Shown here: positions 63,432 to 64,000 of the stretch, in pieces | Layout of the letters: every line of letters begins with the position of its first letter | Position numbering within the stretch: the stretch's first letter is position 1 | Source: JAPPHA01 sp963664045 | Lineage (GTDB): Bacteria; Pseudomonadota; Alphaproteobacteria; Rhodobacterales; Rhodobacteraceae | NCBI GenBank assembly: GCA_963664045.2 | Contig: CAXXGT010000013.1 | Coordinates: 62,001-126,000, forward strand | Reading direction: 5' to 3' | DNA: 64,000 bases | The notes under the pieces: model-generated | Told to the model about the DNA's origin: nothing | The model's database searches: none | Seen by the model: the letters and a program-made list of their open reading frames with translations, nothing else | Made by a program: the position numbers and the translations under genes

Positions 63432-64000
63432 GTGCTGAGCACTCCCACGGCATATGTTGATGGCTACTCCAAAGCGCGTGCCGTCGACCGGGAGACCGCC
63501 GACGATTACATCCGGCACACCACAATCGGCGACCCCGAGGTCGACGGAATCATGGAGGAACTCTCCTCGATTCCGCCCGCCGAACTGCACCGCTTCATCG
63601 CAGCCGGCCTGGAGCAGCAGGAAGAGGTGCTGCGCGGGGCGCCACGGATCCTGCGCGATTTCATCGAGTCCCTTGATGATCCTCCGCCTTGGCTCGACTA
63701 CGACTCTTTCCGCCCGGGAATTCGCGCCTTTCACGCAAACGTGGACCTCATGCTCGTCGCGTTCGTCACGGGAGTGCTGGTAGAGGGCTTTTCGACACTG
63801 ATTGCCAAGTCTTTCAGTATCACTGAACGCGTGTCTTTGACCAAGAGACGCCTGCAGCAGAACAACCGCCACATGATGGACGTCTTCTTTCCCGGCGGTA
63901 TGTACAGGGAAAACGACGGCTGGAAGCTCTCCGTACGCATTCGCTTCATTCACGCCCGGATCAGGGCCCTGCTGAACAAATCGGAGGAGTGGGAGCATGA
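63432..64000 (+). CDS. DUF2236/MpaB-type oxygenase, N-terminal part (runs off the window)
   Basis: From GTG 63432 (or GTG 63423) the frame is open to the window end, giving 189 codons. It contains LRDFIESLDDPPPWLDYDSF, FVTGVLVEGFSTLIAKSFSITERV, a KRRLQQNNRHMMDVFFPGGM segment and LSVRIRFIHARIRALLNKS. This is the heme-protein family of rubber oxygenase/MpaB (DUF2236); the RHMMDVFFPGG and RFIHARIRALL blocks are its usual marks. The substrate is unknown. It appears to be the first chromosomal gene after the mobile region. Confidence 0.8.
   Translation, partial: MLSTPTAYVDGYSKARAVDRETADDYIRHTTIGDPEVDGIMEELSSIPPAELHRFIAAGLEQQEEVLRGAPRILRDFIESLDDPPPWLDYDSFRPGIRAFHANVDLMLVAFVTGVLVEGFSTLIAKSFSITERVSLTKRRLQQNNRHMMDVFFPGGMYRENDGWKLSVRIRFIHARIRALLNKSEEWEH

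Noticed and set aside
1..64000. tRNA, rRNA genes and CRISPR arrays
   Set aside because: I scanned for GGTTCGANTCC-type T-arms and for regular short repeats and saw none that fold or recur; a tRNAscan-SE and CRISPR search would settle it.

Overview
The window reads as an alphaproteobacterial chromosome. The evidence is a DUF1476/F1-ATPase zeta inhibitor gene beside purB and purC, the LpxI branch of lipid A synthesis, an unbroken pyrH-frr-uppS-cdsA-dxr-rseP-bamA-ompH-fabZ-lpxA-lpxI-lpxB cluster, and a small protein after glnE of a type I associate with Rhodobacterales. Order-level placement is inference. Core genes have moderate GC. The mobile region on the right is visibly richer in GC.

Layout. 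1-3474: the end of a DUF1638 gene, then a DctB/DctD-type two-component pair on the minus strand whose regulator lacks the GAFTGA loop. 3712-9352: purine genes purQ-purS-purC (minus), a complete ISNCY-type insertion sequence with a target duplication, the zeta subunit gene, and purB (minus). 9958-16560: a THI5/NMT1-type ABC importer and a glycine-betaine-type ABC importer, separated by a decayed higBA-like toxin-antitoxin remnant. 16671-22109: a dipeptide-type ABC importer on the minus strand. 22941-37117: miaA (minus), then the long plus-strand cluster that runs from nucleotide and ribosome recycling through isoprenoid and phospholipid synthesis to outer-membrane assembly and lipid A. 37421-42976: glnE, a small conserved protein, then a minus-strand pair for a LolA-like periplasmic protein and an outer-membrane beta-barrel.

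43095-60474 is a nest of mobile elements, each inserted in another, and most junctions can be read to the base. X, a DUF4338-IS4 element of about 2.45 kb, is split by Y, a second copy of the same element (10-bp duplication GCCTGCGGCC). Y is split twice: by Z, a Tn7/Mu-like transposon with a TnsB-like integrase, a TnsC-like ATPase and a Toprim protein, and by V, an intact DUF4338-IS4 element of another subtype (10-bp duplication CGGCGACGAC). Z is itself split by W, a composite bounded by inverted IS66 ends (8-bp duplication GAGCCAGC). W holds an IS66 element carrying a DNA adenine methylase and the remains of a second IS66 element whose transposase overlaps a stand-alone DUF4338 gene. X interrupts an ISKra4-like transposase.

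Farther right (61385-63243) is a DUF4338-ISAs1 transposase fusion whose two halves are joined by a -1 frame change at the slippery heptamer A AAA AAG. The window ends inside a DUF2236/MpaB-type oxygenase gene.

The main novelty candidate is the repeated pairing of DUF4338, known as DruA of the Druantia anti-phage system, with three unrelated transposase families (IS4, ISAs1, IS66) within 20 kb. This suggests that the domain is a general transposition partner. The second candidate is transposon Z, which carries a Toprim protein in place of TnsA/TniQ-type partners.
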